Below, in pieces: positions 61,843 through 64,000 of a DNA stretch of 64,000 bases (the first letter of the stretch is position 1; the number at the start of each line of letters is the position of its first letter). The stretch lies in NCBI GenBank assembly GCA_017620205.1, contig JAFZQX010000021.1, forward strand, positions 1 through 64,000, in the 5' to 3' direction. Under the pieces are notes generated by a model, which saw only the letters and a list, made by a program, of their open reading frames with translations, had not been told where the DNA came from and did not search any database. Source of the stretch: Clostridia bacterium (GTDB lineage: Bacteria > Bacillota > Clostridia > UMGS1883 > UMGS1540). The position numbers and the translations under genes are program-made.

Positions 61843-62286
61843 ATGTATACCGAAAAAGTAATGGATCATTTTACAAACCCGAGAAACGTTGGGGAAATAG
61901 AAAACGCTGACGGCGTAGGCACTGTCGGCAACGCAAAATGCGGAGATATAATGAAAATGTATCTCAAAATTGAAAACGACGTTATAGTTGATATAAAGTT
62001 TAAAACATTCGGCTGCGGCGCGGCAATAGCTACGAGCAGCATGGCAACGGAACTTGTTAAAGGCAAGAGCGTTGACGAAGCTTTAGAGCTTACAAACAAA
62101 GCAGTTGTAGAGGCTCTCGGCGGACTTCCGCCGCAGAAAATCCACTGCTCCGTTTTGGCAGAGGAAGCGATTTCCGCCGCTGTTGAGGACTACTGCAAAA
62201 AAACGGGAAGAGAGTTCCCTAAAAATAAATGTACGGGCTGCTGCGGCTCATGCTCTGCCCACAAAAGCGACGAAGAAAGAGAATAG
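61843..62286 (+). CDS. iscU: Fe-S cluster scaffold protein NifU/IscU-like
   Basis: 147 residues. The scaffold Cys residues are in GNAKCGDIMKMYL, FKTFGCGAAIATSSM and PPQKIHCSVLAEEAI, the three conserved IscU/NifU-N positions. An additional Cys-rich tail, CTGCCGSCSAHK, follows the scaffold domain and is typical of the clostridial NifU-like variant. Works with the desulfurase encoded just upstream. GAAAGGAG ribosome site. Confidence 0.93.
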   Translation: MYTEKVMDHFTNPRNVGEIENADGVGTVGNAKCGDIMKMYLKIENDVIVDIKFKTFGCGAAIATSSMATELVKGKSVDEALELTNKAVVEALGGLPPQKIHCSVLAEEAISAAVEDYCKKTGREFPKNKCTGCCGSCSAHKSDEERE

Positions 62287-62308
62287 AATTTTAAAGGGGT
62301 TTTAACAC

Positions 62309-63265
62309 ATGAGTTTGATGTGGGTAATCCTGCTTTTTGCTTTAGGTATTTTGCTTATAGTTAAAGGCGGCGATTATTTTGTAGACGCTGCAACGTGGAT
62401 TGCGGAAGTTTCGGGCATACCGAAAGTTATTGTCGGTGCAACCGTTGTGAGCATAGCGACGACACTTCCCGAAATAATAGTATCAATAACGGCGGCCATA
62501 AGCGGCAGCGCAGACATAGCGGTGGGAAACGCGATAGGCTCAGTAACCGCAAATACAGGCCTTATTTTAAGTATTTGCGCGCTGGTTTCACCGTTTGCAA
62601 TAAAGATCCGCGACTATGCTTTAAAGGGCGTTTTGCTTGTGCTTGCGACGGTTTCAATATATCTTTTCAGTCTTAAAGGCTCGCTGTCGATAATAGGCAG
62701 TATTGTGCTTTTTGCGATTTTCATAATCTTTATTTATGAAAACGTAAAGCTCGCGAAAGAGAATATGGGCGGAGACAACAGCACGGAAACAAATAATAAA
62801 GAAACCGCTTATAAAATATTCCAGTTTGTCGCAGGTACTGCGGGAATAGTTATCGGCGCAAGACTTCTCGTTGATAACGGCAGGTCTTTGGCGCAGTTTT
62901 TCGGCGTTCCGGAAGCTATAATAGGCGTAACGCTTATTGCAATAGGCACTTCTTTGCCCGAGCTTGTTACAACTGTTGTCGCGGTTTCGAAAAAACAGGG
63001 CGCACTCTCTGTGGGAAACATAATAGGCGCAAATATAATAGATACAACGCTTATTGTTCCGATTTGCGGGATGATAGCGGGAAAGCCGCTTGCAATTGAT
63101 GCACAGTCATTAATGCTTGATATGCCCGTGTGCATTTTAACTGTGGCTTTAGCGGTAATTCCGATGCTTCTCAAAAAAAAGCTTATGCGTTGGCAGGGCG
63201 TTTTGATGATTTCGGTATATATAGCATATCTTGTGCTTCTTATGATGTTTTTCGTTAAAATATGA
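62309..63265 (+). CDS. calcium/sodium antiporter family membrane protein (CaCA, YrbG-like)
   Basis: 318 residues with about ten hydrophobic helices in two homologous halves. Each half carries the ion-binding alpha repeat: IVGATVVSIATTLPEIIVSI and IIGVTLIAIGTSLPELVTTV, both with the G-x-S/T-x-P-E core, followed by GNAIGSVTANT and GNIIGANIIDT. Members exchange Na+ or H+ for Ca2+ or K+. The first half has ATTLPE where GTSLPE is usual, a mild change. Why it sits behind the Fe-S assembly genes is not clear. Confidence 0.9.
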   Translation: MSLMWVILLFALGILLIVKGGDYFVDAATWIAEVSGIPKVIVGATVVSIATTLPEIIVSITAAISGSADIAVGNAIGSVTANTGLILSICALVSPFAIKIRDYALKGVLLVLATVSIYLFSLKGSLSIIGSIVLFAIFIIFIYENVKLAKENMGGDNSTETNNKETAYKIFQFVAGTAGIVIGARLLVDNGRSLAQFFGVPEAIIGVTLIAIGTSLPELVTTVVAVSKKQGALSVGNIIGANIIDTTLIVPICGMIAGKPLAIDAQSLMLDMPVCILTVALAVIPMLLKKKLMRWQGVLMISVYIAYLVLLMMFFVKI

Positions 63266-63288
63266 AACTGAGATTGGAGAATTAACAC

Positions 63289-63816
63289 ATGGATTTTTTC
63301 AGCGAATATATGGTTAAGGCAAAGAAAAAACATTCGGATTATATAAAGATTGTTTTGATATTACTCGCAGCTGCAATACTTTCGTTTATTTTGTATTCGG
63401 TGTTTACTATATTTGTTTATGTTCCGATTATTCCGCAGATCGCGTTTCTCGGCATATTCCTGGTTTGGTATTTTGCGATAACAAAATTTGTAAGAAGATA
63501 TAATATTGAGTATGAATATACGCTCACAGAAAGCGAGCTTGACGTTGACAAAATAATGTCACGCAGCATGCGCAAAAAACTGCTGAGCGTAAACGTAAGA
63601 AGCTTTGAGATAATGGCGCCGCTTGCAAGCTCTTATTATACAGATAGTTATAAAAGCTATAAAACCATATTTGCTGCATCGGCGGAAGACAGCGAAAACG
63701 CATATTTTGCCGCGTTTAAAAATGACGGACAGAATACGGTTGTTATTTTCGAGCCAAACAACAGAATGCTTGATATAATAGAACGCTATTGCCGCGACAG
63801 GCTTCACAGAAAATAA
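63289..63816 (+). CDS. membrane protein of unknown function, DUF6106-like
   Basis: 175 residues. Two TM helices (about 20-40 and 46-66) are followed by a soluble part rich in beta strands: YEYTLTESELDVDKIMSRSMRKKLLSVNVRSFEIM has the character of PH-like (YdbT/bPH) domains. It ends with an Arg-rich helix. The length and layout agree with what I recall of the clostridial DUF6106 family. Cotranscribed with the antiporter (23-bp gap) and 23 bp before the next gene. Confidence 0.65.
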   Translation: MDFFSEYMVKAKKKHSDYIKIVLILLAAAILSFILYSVFTIFVYVPIIPQIAFLGIFLVWYFAITKFVRRYNIEYEYTLTESELDVDKIMSRSMRKKLLSVNVRSFEIMAPLASSYYTDSYKSYKTIFAASAEDSENAYFAAFKNDGQNTVVIFEPNNRMLDIIERYCRDRLHRK

Positions 63817-63839
63817 TTTTTTTCGAAACGGAGATCATT

Positions 63840-64000
63840 ATGTATATTGTAAATTCCTCACAAATGAAAAAAATAGAAGAAAAAGCCGCAGATGCGGGGA
63901 TAAAAACACTAATACTTATGGAAAACGCAGCCTCGGCTTTAAAAGCCGGGGTTTTATGTTTTAAACCGGAAAAGACGTTTGTTTTCACCGGGAAAGGACA
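63840..64000 (+). CDS. nnrD: NAD(P)H-hydrate epimerase/dehydratase, N-terminal part (cut by window edge)
   Basis: The visible 53 residues open MYIVNSSQMKKIEEKAADAGI and continue LILMENAA, the unmistakable start of the YjeF N-terminal epimerase domain. FVFTGKG is the first part of its nucleotide loop (usually V-x-x-G-x-G-N-N-G-G-D). The family repairs hydrated NAD(P)H. Whether the ADP/ATP-dependent dehydratase domain is fused cannot be seen. Starts 23 bp after the upstream gene with CGGAG as ribosome site. Confidence 0.85.
   Translation, partial: MYIVNSSQMKKIEEKAADAGIKTLILMENAASALKAGVLCFKPEKTFVFTGKG

Overview
The window looks like the chromosome of an anaerobic, endospore-forming low-to-mid GC Bacillota of class Clostridia. 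The reasons are a SpoIIID gene, the ylxM-ffh-rpsP-khpA-rimM-trmD block, Rex next to an aconitase/NAD-type isocitrate dehydrogenase pair, SLH and copper-amine-oxidase-N surface proteins, AGGAGG-type ribosome sites and canonical TTGACA-17-TATAAT promoters. No tRNA, rRNA, CRISPR array or intact insertion sequence was found. The only mobile-element trace is the C-terminal tail of a DDE-type transposase at the left edge.

Region 1 (0.2-7.7 kb) is a tightly coupled minus-strand operon behind a divergent AraC regulator. It encodes a U32-like barrel protein, a SPASM radical SAM enzyme whose tail resembles maturases of tungsten oxidoreductases, three different QueG-like double-[4Fe-4S] proteins, a small cupin and a Gfo/Idh/MocA oxidoreductase. 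I do not recognise this as a known pathway; it is the best candidate here for an undescribed redox system. Region 2 (7.9-14.9 kb) is a plus-strand sugar operon: HAD phosphatase, a mannose-6-phosphate isomerase fused to a Nudix hydrolase, a D-lyxose/D-mannose isomerase-like cupin, GH3 and GH2 glycosidases. Region 3 (15-24 kb, minus strand) has a giant secreted metallophosphoesterase, a giant secreted alkaline phosphatase, a sugar-phosphate isomerase-like barrel and a PHP phosphoesterase. Two of its transcription units start from a duplicated 111-bp promoter module (100 of 111 positions identical) carrying a TTTGTCT-N7-AGACAAA dyad.

Region 4 (24.2-36 kb, plus strand) is signalling and cell surface: a Cache-HAMP-GGDEF protein, several zinc-ribbon proteins, a transmembrane Ser/Thr kinase whose outer part is two BIG2 domains, and three paralogous secreted proteins with a copper-amine-oxidase-N domain followed by WG repeats. 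One paralog contains a 251-bp block repeated at 612 bp, and a decayed WG repeat lies between two of the genes. Region 5 (36-47.6 kb) carries more envelope genes: lipoproteins, an SLH-anchored GH5 endoglucanase, an FG-GAP protein with an unusual Trp/Tyr-rich end, plus guaB and spoIIID.

Region 6 (47.7-64 kb) is conserved housekeeping. The SRP/ribosome/tRNA-modification operon is interrupted by a strong intrinsic terminator between khpA and rimM. A seven-gene minus-strand run contains aconitase, isocitrate dehydrogenase, rex, a P-loop/Asp23 fusion, polA, coaE and a lytic transglycosylase. The opposite strand has an SSB-like gene and an iscS-iscU-antiporter-membrane protein-nnrD run that leaves the window.

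All functional calls rest on motif reading; no database search was possible.
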